This document shows, piece by piece, positions 1-11,832 of a DNA stretch of 64,000 nt (position 1 is its first letter; each line of letters opens with the position of its first letter). The stretch covers positions 1 through 64,000 of the forward strand of contig JAOALB010000086.1 of the NCBI GenBank assembly GCA_025331125.1, read 5' to 3'. The DNA comes from Mycogone perniciosa. Taxonomy: Eukaryota > Ascomycota > Sordariomycetes > Hypocreales > Hypocreaceae. The notes under the pieces are model-generated. The model ran no database searches. It was not told the origin of the DNA and worked only from the letters and a program-made list of their open reading frames with translations. Position numbers and translations under genes: made by a program.

Positions 1-51
1 CAGGCTCTAGGTCCTCAGTAGAAGCTACTTTGTCGAGGGTGAAATGACACT

Positions 52-53
<2 letters not shown>

Positions 54-83
<30 letters not shown>
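54..83. repeat. (CA)15 microsatellite
   Basis: An uninterrupted CA dinucleotide run of about 30 bp. It lies downstream of the transcription factor gene that ends at 438. Nothing else in 1-437 looks coding on either strand; the short open frames there are AT-rich and non-conserved in style. Confidence 0.95.
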
Positions 84-84
<1 letters not shown>

Positions 85-437
85 CAAGTTCACTCAACCA
101 ATTACAGTATGTATGTACTAAAGAATCAGATATCTCACACATCATCGTTGGTCTCTATTCTCTGTATAGACAGGCTCCATTCTGCACTATGGTTCATCTA
201 CATCCTTCCTCATGTGAATCGTCATCGGGGTATCTTAATTTATATTTCCCACCAAGAATCAAGTGCCGGTTGGCCCTGAGATCTTGTGCATATCCACCCT
301 CCTAATCCGTCATCCAACCCTGAACATCATCATTACTTTTCCTGTACTCCCTAAAAGGATATTTCTAACCACAACACCCCGCTTGCTTTCTTAAACAAGT
401 ATTGTCATTATGCTTCACAAAAAGCCACTTGGAAACT

Positions 438-2945
438 TCAGTCCCACCCATCCCACATAATCCAACCACACATTTCCTTTGCAGTGCTTGCCATACCGCC
501 CGTGTTGTAGCCATGCTGCATAAATGGCATCCGTCCATGCATATAAGAATCAGATAGGAATCCATCGGTGCCAGCTGGAGGCACATCACGAAGTTTCTCC
601 ACAGTCACATTCGTCGCTCTCAGACAAGCCTCCAACAAGTTGTAAAGATTGCGTGTGATTTCTTCACATCTAGCTTCCGGTTTCCTAACGCTTTCCAACA
701 CGATGCCCAGGCATATGATGTCCTTAGTATCGCTTCCGCCCATATTGCGGATGAGGAGATCGAGTATCTTCTGCACGGTGTTGGTCAGCCGTACCGGCGT
801 CCAGAGCATGAAGTCATCTGGTATATATGACGGGTAATCGTCCATTATATCGGGTGACAAGCGATGTCCTTGCTGGGCTAGGGCTAAGCCATCGAAATTC
901 CGGTGAACCACTGGCTTGACAAAATAACACACGCTCAAGGCCGCCTGAACCACATCCCGTTTCAGCATCTGGATATACATCTCAGATATGTTTTGAAAGT
1001 GTGCCAGCAGCGGATCAATTTCGTCCAAATATTTCAAGATCACCATAGATGATCGTAGATAGGCTCGTGAGATTTGCATTGGGGCCTCAGGCGCTCCCAT
1101 GGCGAAAGGTCGATACAAGGCTAATAGAGGTCGTCGAACATGCATGTCGAGAATCACCCGAGATCTCCATATTTTACTTCGTTGCCCATCGCTGAGGGCT
1201 CCGTGTCGTGGATATATGTAATTGATGTCTTCGATAAACCGTTCCAGCTTCGCTCCAACATCCAAAACCTCCTGATAGTCGCGAATGGTGTCAAGGCGGT
1301 TTATCATGTGCGATACCTTCATTCGGGTGGGAAGTGTCATGGCGGCGTAGGCCTGCATTTGGTTGTCTGTCGCCTGATCGATAGGCTTAGATAGGGGTAG
1401 TTCAGTCATGTCAGGGAAGAGCTCGTTATCGTCCAGATTCCGTGGCGGCTGGCATGTGTAGTCTCCGTCCCGAACAAGGCAAGGCATGTTAGAGGCGAGC
1501 GACATATGCAGGTCCATATCGAGGATCGCAAACCACAATCTCCTCCGAATTTCGCCCACAAACACTGTCATTCGCGGTTCGAACTCAGAAGGATCCCGGT
1601 GGAGGCCCATGGTCATGGCAAGCCGCACAATGAATCCCAATTGGTTCCAGGAGTCTTGCGCACGGGGCATAATCATCCTTTGCGCATGCAGCAGCAGCAC
1701 CTCCACCTGAAGTGTTGCAAGCTCAACAAGCTGCTTGCCTTTTAAACCATCTAGCCAAATTCGAACGAGCGCGCAGGCAGTCGGGATATGGACACCTTCT
1801 ACTCGCTCGTGCCCAAGTCCCCTGGATTTGGTGTCGAATCGAGATGCCAAGGAGAGGACGGACAGCAGCTGTGGGAGAAAGTATTCTGACTGCAGTTTTC
1901 CCTCCCAATAGAGATCGTACTGCTCGGAAAACGACGGCAGGTGCAGTATTCTATAAAACATTTCAGAAGTATCGATGTAGCTAGCAATTAGGCGGTCGCA
2001 GACCGGCTTTTTTGGCAAAATATCCGTCATCCGCTTGTGAATCGGCATCATAGAGTCGACGAAGACGGTAATAGGAGTCAGAGATTTTGCATATGTGCTC
2101 CGCAAATGTTTATGTAGAAGTTCGAAGCTTGGGAAAGGTTCCCTCTGGAAATTTTGAGATGTGTATGTCTTGGCTTCGTCGAACTAAGAAGGTTAGAAAA
2201 CCGGTAAACCACCATTAACAATATGCGAGTGCCGAAATCTCCTTACCAGGTTCATCAAAACACGAGCATCATTCTGTCCGAAATACCGTGTTCGTAACGC
2301 CCCCTGCTTAACCGTCAAGCCTCGGATAGTTGGCGCAGACGCAGCAACGATCCTGGCCCCGCTGGCATCGGTCCCGGCGGAGCTCCGGACAAGGAGCTGC
2401 TTCTCTAACCGTTCCATCCTTAAAGAAAGCTCCTCGAGCAACGGCAGACTTGTGGTCTCTCCATTCTTCGTCGGCCTCGGCGTCAGCGCCAACTCGGTGT
2501 ATGTCACGCCCGTAGTTGCAGTACCGGACGGGTGATTGCGCTTGGTCGGCCTACCAGGCTCTGCAGCCTCGACATCTGAGCCATCGGATAGATTGGTCGA
2601 GTCGTGATCGGGTGCGTATTTGCAGGGGCGGCTCGATTTCTGACACTGCGAACAGGGACATAGGCGATCACATCGCAGCTTACGTTTGCGGCATTCGGTA
2701 CAGGACTTGACAGGTCTCGGTCGCTTAACGCTGCGATGCTGCTGTTGTGTCGTCGGTCCTTGTGAGTTTGGTTGTTGCTGCTGGCATTGCTGGCCAGGCG
2801 AAGGTTGCTGGGACATGGAGGAAGAAGCATCATATGAGCTCGCGCCGTCGCTAGGGTTGGTGGCGTCGGTGCCCATGGTGGCGGTTGACACAACTGCAAC
2901 CGCCCCAGGCTCTGTGATGGAAGGATATGCGTGCATGGAAGCCAT
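438..2945 (-). CDS. Zn(II)2Cys6 fungal transcription factor
   Basis: Nuclear DNA-binding regulator with two exons, 2247..2945 and 438..2183, giving 814 aa. The 63-nt intron (2184..2246) runs GTAAGG to TTCTTAG in phase 0. A Gln-rich N-terminus precedes a binuclear zinc cluster with cysteines at residues 82, 85, 92, 98, 101 and 108 (CX2CX6CX5CX2CX6C), set in a basic stretch with RKRKLRCD. A short Leu-rich heptad segment (LEELSLRMERLEKQL) follows and could dimerise. The second exon matches the fungal-specific transcription factor domain, with the typical YRILHLPSF and RLWFAILDMD motifs. The start is the first ATG upstream of the zinc cluster in this frame. Target genes and inducer cannot be read from the sequence, and no biosynthetic cluster lies beside it. 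Confidence 0.9.
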
Positions 2946-5188
2946 CCAATGGACGGGTTCTGCATGTGACGTCGTCAGGCTATCGAGAAGTCCCGCAATA
3001 TGGACAATTTGCGACGATCGAGCGGTCAGGCGGCGAGCCGAGGTCAGTGTCGAGGTCAGTGTCGAGGGCCAAGCGGCTTGAGGTCAATTATACGAAAATA
3101 CAGAGGTCGCGGGTCCGTCGGCGTCAACACGTCGAACATGGCGGATAGCAGGCAGAGCAGCACGGATGCCAAAAGAAGCGCAGATGACGACAGTGTTGGA
3201 TGGGGGAAGACCAGGTGGAGGGGTGGTAGAAGGTTGCTCTGAAGTGGCTTGAATCTGATTCTCAGTAGAGGATTGCCGTGGCGGTCTCGGCCATGCTCAG
3301 CAGGTCTGTCGATCAATGGAAAGCATCAGAGTCAAGTCAGCCCGCCTTTGTCAACTCTCTGCCTCTCTCTGTCTCTTTCTTCTCTCCCTCGTTCGTTCTG
3401 TTTCCCTGCTCTTTCGCTGTGTATGCGCTGCGCTGCGTTCATACGCACTCGACGAGTCAGCGGTGCGGGTGTCGTCAGTCTCGCCAACAAATGGAGACGG
3501 AGATGATAAGGTTGCGATCGGCCGACCAGCCCATGGTTGGATTTGTGTGTGTCGCGGCCACTATTTTTGGGCCCTACTCGTATGTACGGCAGAGGGCAGA
3601 GGGCAGAAACTCCGTCACTCAGAGTGCGCCAGATGGACACGGACGAGACTGCGAGCAGCACTTCGTAATGGGACTGGGACTGGAGTCCCCGGCCTTTCCA
3701 CCCTTACACGTCCAGGCAGTCCAGGGCATCCCTGCAAAGCCCGTGGGCTGGTGAAATGGAGTGGGACCCGACCCGAAGCCTTTTTGGGAGGGCCTGGCAA
3801 ATGAGGCTTGCTTAGCCAGGATGACGCTATTAGGTGATAGGTTCTGGCGAGGCAGAGGCGGCGCCACCACGTGATGCCTCCGATGTCTGGCTGCTTTGTC
3901 TTGCTTCCTCATCGACCTTTGGTACTGGGGATTGCAGGGGAGTATTACGTGAGTACCTTATTAAGCCATGACAGATGGCCCCAATTGCTTAATATTCTTA
4001 GCATTGAGCAGCAGCCTTACTTTATCCGTGCCATAAGAGTACCTAGCACTCCGGACTCCATACTCCGTACTCGTAGTATGAAGATGAAGTAGTATTACGA
4101 GTACTCCGTAGTCCTCATCAACACACACTAGTATTACTCGCGCTCTAGCACCGTTGTGTCTCGGACTTGCACTTGCACTCTGCTCCGTACACCCTCAACG
4201 GGTGCCAAGGCGGGAAAGATTTTCCAGGTTGCATCTCCTGCGCCCGCCCTCCCGGCCGAGTCGCTGCTCCGGGCCCGGGCCATGCTGTCTGATTGCTCCA
4301 TTCGGCACTTCCGTCCTGCAGGCCTTGAGATCGCCAGTCACCATGCAACCAATAAACGTATTGGACGTTCGCATTTACGAAGAATGTACGAAGTACGAAG
4401 TACTGCTACTCCGTACGAGTAGTGCGACTGCAGACATGTACATTTCCGAGCTGGTTTCCCCTTGCAGAACGACCTGACCGGGGACTTGAAAGGGACAACG
4501 AATGCGCGCAAAGGCGCACGCGCCCTTTATCATGGCAGAAAGAGGGGAATCGGCTTTTGAGGCTTGGCACTCGTGTCATCTCAACACTGGATGGACAATT
4601 CGGTTTCCGCCGTAGAAGGCCAGCCCATCATGTCGTTGACAAATACTACCTCTCTGTGCTGTAGATAGATCCATCTACGAGTACATACGAAACACACACT
4701 GCTGCTGGCAGTAGTATTAGTATCTAGATCATATACCTAATTAGGTAATTCGTAAGCTGCTCTTCAATTTGTTTACAGAGACTCTGCCGAAATCTGTGTA
4801 GTATCCACTCTCACCTAACCCATCATCAGACCACATTGGTCAGTTATAATACGAGTGGCAAGCGCGGGAAAAGATACGGCTTTTTAACCTTGCAGATAGT
4901 ATATACGGAGTACTCGTACCTGCATTTTAAAAAGTCATCTCTACGAGTAGCATATCACCGATAATACCCGAAGCCAATTCGTCACGCTTACGAAACCTGG
5001 GCTTCTCGGATTTCACTAAACTCCGGCTTTCAAGACGCTGCTTTGTTTTCTTCCGAGTGTCTGGGGATTTGGAATGGAGTTGCGGGGGTGGCAGTGCGCC
5101 CTCAATGTATTGTATTGTACGGAGTACGGAGTACTGCTACGGAGTAATACTCCGTAGAACAGGGCTCTCGTATTGCTCTAATAGCGGA
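2946..5188. other. 2.2-kb intergenic region with motif cluster
   Basis: This region separates the transcription factor start from the TCF25 stop. It contains a CT-rich stretch at about 3350-3420, the probable leader and promoter side of the factor. From 4.06 to 5.16 kb it carries eight of the window's 16 perfect TACGGAGTA/TACTCCGTA copies. The open frames here (up to about 160 codons) overlap in several frames and have skewed composition. I see no gene. Confidence 0.6.
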
Positions 5189-7374
5189 CTAACTCAACTC
5201 ATTCCTCTCTCCACTCGTATCTTCGACATCCTCGTGTTCAGCAGGCCAAGATCCTGGTGCCCCATCTCCCGTCTCCGGGCGCTCATTTCCCTCGTTATCT
5301 TGCCGAGTGTTGTTGTTGTTGCCAAGCCCAAACATTCGGAGAAATGTGGCCAGCACTCCTGGTTCTTCGCTCCCAGCTACTTGGGCAGCAATGTCTTGCT
5401 GAAGCTCCTCATCGTCAGTGTCCAGGTCGTCTAGGACACCGAGGGCATCCAAGTCCTCATCAGCGGCTCCAGGTAGTACTCCTACTCCGGCATTCACTGG
5501 TCCAGGTCCAGCTCCTCGCAGCGCAAGCATCCGTGCAAGAAGATCGTTGAGGCCATCCGGTGGCTGCTGCTGCTGTTGTCGATCCCGCCAGGGCAGTCTT
5601 GTCCCTTCTCCCGTAAAAATGTTGTCATCCTCCGCCGGTGGCAGGGGATCGAATTCGTAGTTGGGCTGACTGTCCAAAATATCCCGTGGCGCTACTGCCA
5701 ATAGGGACGTCTGTCCTTCGAGATAGGCGAGTCTGGTCGCTCCCAAGTCCACCAGGCGGTCATCCTTTGGCAGGGATGCCACGTTGACTCGATCCATGCT
5801 CTTGGCCACGTCTTGCAGCAGTGTTGTTGCTTGGGTATTATTCCACAAATCCTTGGTGTGGTACAAGTAAAGTTTCACACAGAAAGTTGCTGTGTCTGAT
5901 TCAGCACTTATACCCCAAATAGACGGGGGTGCGTCGAGGTTGAGCTCCTGGAAGAGAGCGCAGTAGAGCCAAGGGACGCGTTGTATTCCACTTAGGAGAT
6001 CTTGCTTCGCATTCTCTGTGTCGCCCATTTGCAGTCTCGCCAGCACTCGGCTTTGCAGGATGTATACTACATCTACGCTGATATCCAAGCTCTCCAGTAG
6101 GTCCAAGAAGTTGAGCAGCCAGGTAGATTCGTGTGCTCTAATAGCCAGAAAGTGAATGAAGTGCCTCATTGCGTACGGGTCCGTTATATTCAGGGTGAAC
6201 AGCAGTTTTGCCCATTCTAGCGCTGTTCGATAGGTTCCTTTCCTGATTAGACTTTTGAGATAATGGTATCCCGCAAGCCAGAACTGGCGGTTCTCAGGTC
6301 TCCTAAAGTCCAGGCGAGCTTTTCCTTGTTCGATACTTTGTCGGAACGCTGAAGTCGTCACTCGGCCGAATGTGAACAAGGCTCGCTCGCATAGCTCGGA
6401 GGCTAGGGCCATGTTCTGGTCTTGTTTGGCCACACTACTCACTTGCAGTAGTGTCGAGACATGGTAGGCTGCTCATAATGTCAGAATGTTGATACGTACA
6501 TGAGTGAAATCCTGGGCATTTGGGGCTACTTACGAACTTCCTTGAGCAAGTGGACCATTCGCATGGGATCTCCTAGCTGCACGCAAGTGAAGAAGAACAT
6601 CTGGATTCCATCATACTCACCATCATGGAAGTAGGCATATTCAATCCAGGATCCATCCGGAGCCTTGCGAATCTCCTTCATCGTCAGCCCACCGGTAGTC
6701 CGTAGCGGCCAGTGCTCTCTGCCTTGGATAAAGATGTTGCGCCGGAGGGAAACTTCAGGCAACTTTGGAGCTCCAGGAGGCTCTCGCAAGAATGTCTCCA
6801 GATCGACCTGTTGCCGCACAGCCCCTCGTCGTCCCCGGCGGTTTTGTTCCTGTTCCTCTTCTGCGTTGGCGGACTCGATGACGTCCCGGCCAAACAGATT
6901 TCTCATTTCGTTGATAACTTTGAGATGATAGAGGTTTATCTTCAACAAACCCCCATCTTTTTTGAGGATGGACTGAGGGCTTGTGGAGGACGCATCATGA
7001 TGCTGTGGTTTGATGTTGAGCTCCTTCATGGCCTTATCAATCTCATCCTCGTCGCTTTGCTCGCCACCACCGACTTCCGAGGTCACGGCCGCCGCATTGG
7101 CCTTCTTCTTCTTTTTCTTCTTTTTCTTGGATTTCTTTGAACTCGCAAGAGCTGTGGTCTCGTTCACATCTTGCTGGATATCCTCGTTCTCTTGCCCTAC
7201 ATTGTCATCTTGATGGTCATCCTCATCCCCACCTAAAGCGGCGAACAGATTTACCCGTGGTTTGGGCGTTGATATACTGAGTTCTTCTGCTTCATCGCTT
7301 TCTCCAATCTCTTGATTCGTCTTCCCCCCCAGCTCCCTCTGTTTCTGGAGCTTGCGCAGCTGTCTACTCGACAT
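5189..7374 (-). CDS. RQC1: TCF25/Rqc1 family protein (ribosome quality control)
   Basis: Homologue of human TCF25/NULP1 and yeast Rqc1, a component of the ribosome-associated quality control complex that handles stalled nascent chains on 60S subunits. Exons are 6534..7374 and 5189..6468, 706 aa. The 65-nt intron (6469..6533) is in phase 1, and splicing restores the family signature PYHVSTLLQVSSVAKQ. Features in order: an N-terminal acidic region with VNLFAALGGDEDD; a run of ten lysines that could be a nucleolar or rRNA contact; the NIFIQGREHWP segment; then the conserved helical domain with DFRRPENRQFWLAGYHYLK and an acidic C-terminal tail. A Gln run (RQQQQQ) sits in the C-terminal third. The E3 Ltn1 and Rqc2 are not in this window. 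Confidence 0.93.
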
Positions 7375-8366
7375 GCTGAGCCCTTACCCTATGTACGCGT
7401 TATGAGTAAACAAGCCAGTAAGGTGCGAAGAAAGTGGCGAGAAAATGACGGGGGGGAAAGGTGCAATAAAATATGAATGAATGTCCTAGTACAGACTACA
7501 GGCGTACAGTGTTGAACCGTTCAGATGGATGGTTGAGTGCTGGAATCGACTTGGTAATGACTAAGTATTAGGTAGGGTTCAGCGTGTGTCACGCCGATGG
7601 AATGACGTTAGCGGGGGTGGGAAAAAATTCTAGCCTGTTTTGCAACAATCAGTATTAATACATCTATATAATACGCATCGCATCGTCATAGGCCATCAAC
7701 ACATTTACTCGTCACATCACAATAGCATTATCAAATCGTCAACTGCTTGATGAATATCTTTATTTTCTTGGCTATTAACAGGAGGCATAGCCAATCTGTC
7801 CCCAGCTATTAGTTGGTTCATCAAGCTTCATTTTGCATTTTCTTCATGTGACTCGTCCTTTGTCCATTCCCAAGACGACGTTATCACAAATGTGTATCCC
7901 ACACACATTTCCTTGTACCTCGTCGTGAATGCAAAAGATTCAATTCGTTTCAACCGCAAAACCGGTGAGCTATTGTGCTCACAAGACCCTTTCATGTGTC
8001 ACGTAATGCCAACCCCTTTCCCCTTCCAACGTAAACCGAACTCCAGCATCATCGTTAAGTTGCGTAATCAGTGAAAGCCACAGCTTCAATGGTAAGCCGG
8101 ACGCAGACGAGGTATAACTAGTAACTCATCCCAGCTGCTGCGAAGCAGTTCTGAAGTGACAGAGCTCAGAAAGATTTTGGTACATTGATCTGAAAAAAAA
8201 TTAAAAAGAGCGCAAGAAATGCTGCACTCAAAGTTCGCAAGAAGGGCTGATGATCACGATGTTTGTCACCCGCCAAATCCAACTCATAGAGTTGGTGATG
8301 CCAAGTTCGATGGCGTCTCTCCAACTTTGTTTTGTTGGCACGAGAGCTCACCACTTCAGGCCACAT
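7375..8366. other. Intergenic region between RQC1 and SCD6
   Basis: About 1 kb between the TCF25 start and the SCD6 stop. It has AT-rich stretches and a run of Gs near 7450, plausible as the TCF25 promoter and the 3' flank of SCD6. No coding feature is supported. Confidence 0.6.
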
Positions 8367-10300
8367 TTACTGACCAGCAGCGGTTGATTGATACTGTGGG
8401 CGAGGGCCACCTCGTCCACCTCGACCATATCCGCCGCGGCCTCGACCTTGTCCTCCACGGCCCCGGCCACGTCCTCGGTAGTTGCGGTATCCACCATCAA
8501 CGCTACCTTGTCCGAACGTCTCAATGTTCTTGCGTTGTTCCTCACCGCGCCATTCGCGACCGCCAGGTTTTTGGCCATTATTCTCGGCTCTTTCTCTGGC
8601 CTCGCTCGAGATGTTATCGAAAAATGATTTCGACTTATTGTACGCTGCCGCAGGTACGGCATTGTCAACCAGCTCGGGTCCATCAGCTAGCGATCCGTTC
8701 GGAGTTTCAGTCAGAGGGGAACCTGCAATGGCTTCCTTGACAACATCCTCCTTGTTGAACTTGGCGTTCGCCTGAGCGAAATCGAAATCCGCATCTGGAA
8801 CTTCGACTTTAGTTGGCCGTCCTCCCCGGCCACGGCCACGAGTAGGGGTGCTGCCGCCTCTTCCAGCATTAATCCTCATTTCATTGACTTTGTTTGTGAG
8901 GTTATCCATAGCGTTTCCGCCGTTGTTAGCTAGCTGTGCCATTGCGACGGCGACAGCCGCCCTGGCTGCATTTGTAGCATCCTGAACAGTGCTGGGTCCA
9001 CCTGTTGCCGTCTTGGCAGTTGCCTGTGCAGCCTTTTCTGCAGCAAAAGGAGGTTGGAAGGGCTTGGTTGCTAGTCCAGCGAGTGGCACGACCGGCGTGA
9101 CCCGATTATTCTTGGGAGCAGACGGAGCAGCTTTCGTGGCATCAACAGCCTGGTGAGCAGGTCCATTAGAAGCCGCCTTGACCTCTTCTGCCGAGGGCTT
9201 AGAGTCTACTACAGTTGGTGCATTGATAGGCTGTCGTGTAGGCTGAGCCAAGAATTGTGGCTCTGTTGGGGGTGCTGCCTGCGGTGCCGGTGTTACCTTG
9301 GATTTATCTGATCCAGGTCCGATTGGTGCTGGTTTGGACTCTTGAGTAGGGCCTGATGGGGGAGTATCAGAAAGACCCCGCTGACCTTGAGGAGCTTCGG
9401 AGGTAGGAGGTCCAGCAGGACCTGGAGGGAATGGAGCATTTGCCCATGGGCCCGGACCTCCTGGTCCGCCATGCGGAAAGCTTTGGCCTGGAGGAAACCA
9501 ACCGGGTGGTGGAGGGTATGGCATGTTGCCAAAACCAGGTCCCGACATAGGGCCAGGTCCGCCTCGACCCCAAGAACCAGGAGGTGGAGGTCCACCATAG
9601 AAATTGTTGGGAGGGTATGGATGCTGGAAGCCTGCAGCACCTGGCGGCGGATTCTGAGTTGGCCCTTGTGCTCCAGGGCGAGCCCGAGCCTTATATCATC
9701 GAGTTAGCTGAGTTTCTCAATCGCTTGGTTTTTCTCATCTCGAAATAGAAATGTCCCTCATGGATCAGAAGGAAGGCAACGGAAATCTCGACATTGTTTT
9801 TGCGCTTTTCCGACGTGACAAAGATTTACATCCGGAATATTTCATCATATAGAAGGGACCACAAGAAGAAAAAAGAAAAAGAATTGGTACTTACGCCAAC
9901 AATAGCCGGGTCATCGGGCATAACAGGAGGCTTAGTCTCTTTGATAGCTGGATGCTCTTCAATCCGCAGGTCCTTCACATCGCTTCCGCGGAAGACAATG
10001 TACTCATAGACCTGGTCTGACGCTGAGATCTCTTCTTCGGGTCTGCCTCTCCGTCCCTCTGTACCGAACGATCGGACATTTTCAAGGGACACTGTTGACT
10101 CGTCCGAGTTGATCTCGTGCAGAGTACCAACATAGCTCCAAAGTCTGTTAGCAGAGTCGTGGGAGACGCGGAGGATGACAAAATCTTACCGAATATCGCT
10201 CTTGGATATGAGGGAAATACGAGACCTGAAGCCCCATATGTCAGTCGCATTGCCACAGGACGAGGTGAGGACCACCGTCATACCCAAGGAATTCAGACAT
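8367..10300 (-). CDS. SCD6: Scd6/LSM14 family mRNA decapping and translation regulator
   Basis: Homologue of yeast Scd6 and metazoan LSM14/RAP55, which represses translation and promotes decapping in P-bodies through Dcp2, Dhh1 and eIF4G. Exons are 10284..10300, 10190..10225, 9895..10135 and 8367..9689, total 538 aa. Introns are 58, 54 and 205 nt. The first 17-nt exon encodes MSEFLG and is easily missed. Order of parts: N-terminal LSm fold (SRISLISKSDIRYVGTL, VRSFGTEGRRG, VYEYIVFRGSDVKDL); a long Pro/Gly linker; FDF motif (DADFDFAQANAKFNKED); FFD box (YNKSKSFFDNISSEARER); TFG box (EEQRKNIETFGQGSV); and C-terminal RGG repeats that bind RNA and eIF4G. All expected elements are present. Confidence 0.95.
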
Positions 10301-11035
10301 CGGGGTCGGCAAGGCCACGTTGAGCACGCGGCAAGCTGGGGCTAGAGCGGTTCAATAGTAGAAAGATACAGCCCCCAGCCAATGTGGTTGAGGCAAAGAG
10401 AAAATATGGTGCAGTGCCAACAAAGGTTGGCGGGCGGCGGAGGGAAGAGGCTGGGGGAAGGGAAGAGGCTGGGGGAAGGGAAGAGGGAGGGTGTTTTTTT
10501 GTGTGTATGAGAAAGGTTTTGTGAGTTGAGAAATCTGGTCGAAGAGAAAGGCTGAAAGGATGCAGTGTCGTAATTTCGGCCCTACATCGGATTATCCTCG
10601 GCTATTACTAAAACAGCTCCACACCCCGCTTCTGGTGGAACGCTTGTTGTCAACTTGCAACAAGCTTGTAGTAATAGTGTTAGATAGTATTTTCTGTGGC
10701 TGTCAATCTCATGAATTGTTCGTTAAAACACTTAGGTAGTAGTATTACTCTCTTTCTAAAAACAGAAACAATAGCTGTGGAGCTGTAACGAGCGCTTTAT
10801 CATAAACCAGAAAACCACTCGGATAAAAGAGCGCGCGTGTTACACCGGAACGAGTAGATCGTCTTCTTTGAACAAATTTCATCTCCAATAGTGGGAGTCC
10901 GTATTCAGACACGGACTGCTTCTTGTCTTCGTCAAAGTGTACGTGATTCAAGGCCTGTATCGACACAAGAGAAAGCTCAAGTCCCAAGAAATCAGAACTC
11001 CTGTTGCCACCATAACTCCTGATAAAACCGAACGC
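10301..11035. other. Intergenic region between SCD6 and VTI1
   Basis: SCD6 promoter side plus the VTI1 3' flank. It includes the G/A-rich repeat at 10441-10492. An open frame at about 10745-10987 on the minus strand lies in the VTI1 3' flank and has no recognisable motif. I see no additional gene. Confidence 0.55.
10441..10492. repeat. Short G/A-rich tandem repeat in the SCD6 upstream region
   Basis: A unit of about 17-18 bp (GGAAGAGGCTGGGGGAAG) is repeated about 2.5 times, then degrades into GGAAGAGGGAGGG. It lies 140-190 bp upstream of the SCD6 start codon; on the transcribed strand this is a pyrimidine-rich tract, a common feature of fungal promoters. Confidence 0.8.
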
Positions 11036-11832
11036 TCATTTGAACTTGCTGAAGATAACGGCAATTATGAGAAGGACCAGAACAGTTATGATTGAAATAG
11101 TAATCACTCGGTTCGTCGCCATGCTATCGTCCATTCTGTTAGTGTATGCACATTGATATTCCCAGTGAGACTTAACATTACCTCCGAGCCATCCCTCTCA
11201 AGGTCTTGACACTTCGATCGACATAGCCCTCGCTATCCAAAAGTGTATCGTGTGTATGCCGGATCACCTCTCCCTGTCTATGCAAATCGGCGAGGGCCTC
11301 GGCACCAATAACCTCAGTCTCGTTGGCAAGCCTCTGGCTGGCTAGCAATCGTTGTGTGGACCTATCAAGTCGATCTGTCCCCCGAAGTAGCTGTTGACGT
11401 TGCTCTAGATTAATATCCGAGGCGCCGGAAGGCTCGTCAGTGTATCGTGAGCCGAAGAGAGCAGCTCGATCGGAGGAGAGGCCGTCGAGCTTTCGGCGAT
11501 AGGTGTCGATGTCGGACTCATAGTTGCGGAAACGCTGGTTGACCTTGCCCCGTGAAGACGTTGGAATATTCTGTTTTTCGAGACGCATTTGGCCCAGCTG
11601 TGATAGGGAGATGGTTAAGTTTGTTTCAAACGTCGGGGAATAGCGCAAGTACCAGCTCATCCGCTTCCTCCAGGGCGCGTTCGGCCTGACTAACGGCGGC
11701 TTTGCGCGGTTCGCCAGTGAGCTCTGGAATCTGGTCCAGCTTCTGCGCCAAATCCGCTTGAACCAACTTGAGCTCTGTTTCGTATGAGCCGAAGAGCTCA
11801 GAGCCGGCGTCAGTATCGAGAGGATTCGCCAT
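11036..11832 (-). CDS. VTI1: Vti1-type Qb-SNARE
   Basis: Tail-anchored v-SNARE acting in Golgi, endosome and vacuole fusion. Exons are 11653..11832, 11182..11597 and 11036..11135, giving 231 aa. Introns are 55 nt (CTTAAC branch site) and 46 nt. The N-terminal three-helix regulatory domain begins FGSYETELKLVQADL. The SNARE helix runs from LRGTDRLDRSTQRLL through ADLHRQGEVI, where Q is the zero-layer residue, to VKTLRGMARRM. The last exon encodes the single transmembrane anchor (ITISIITVLVLLIIAVIF) ending SKFK. Length agrees with yeast and animal Vti1. Without the third exon the protein would lose its membrane anchor, which supports the splice model. Confidence 0.95.
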
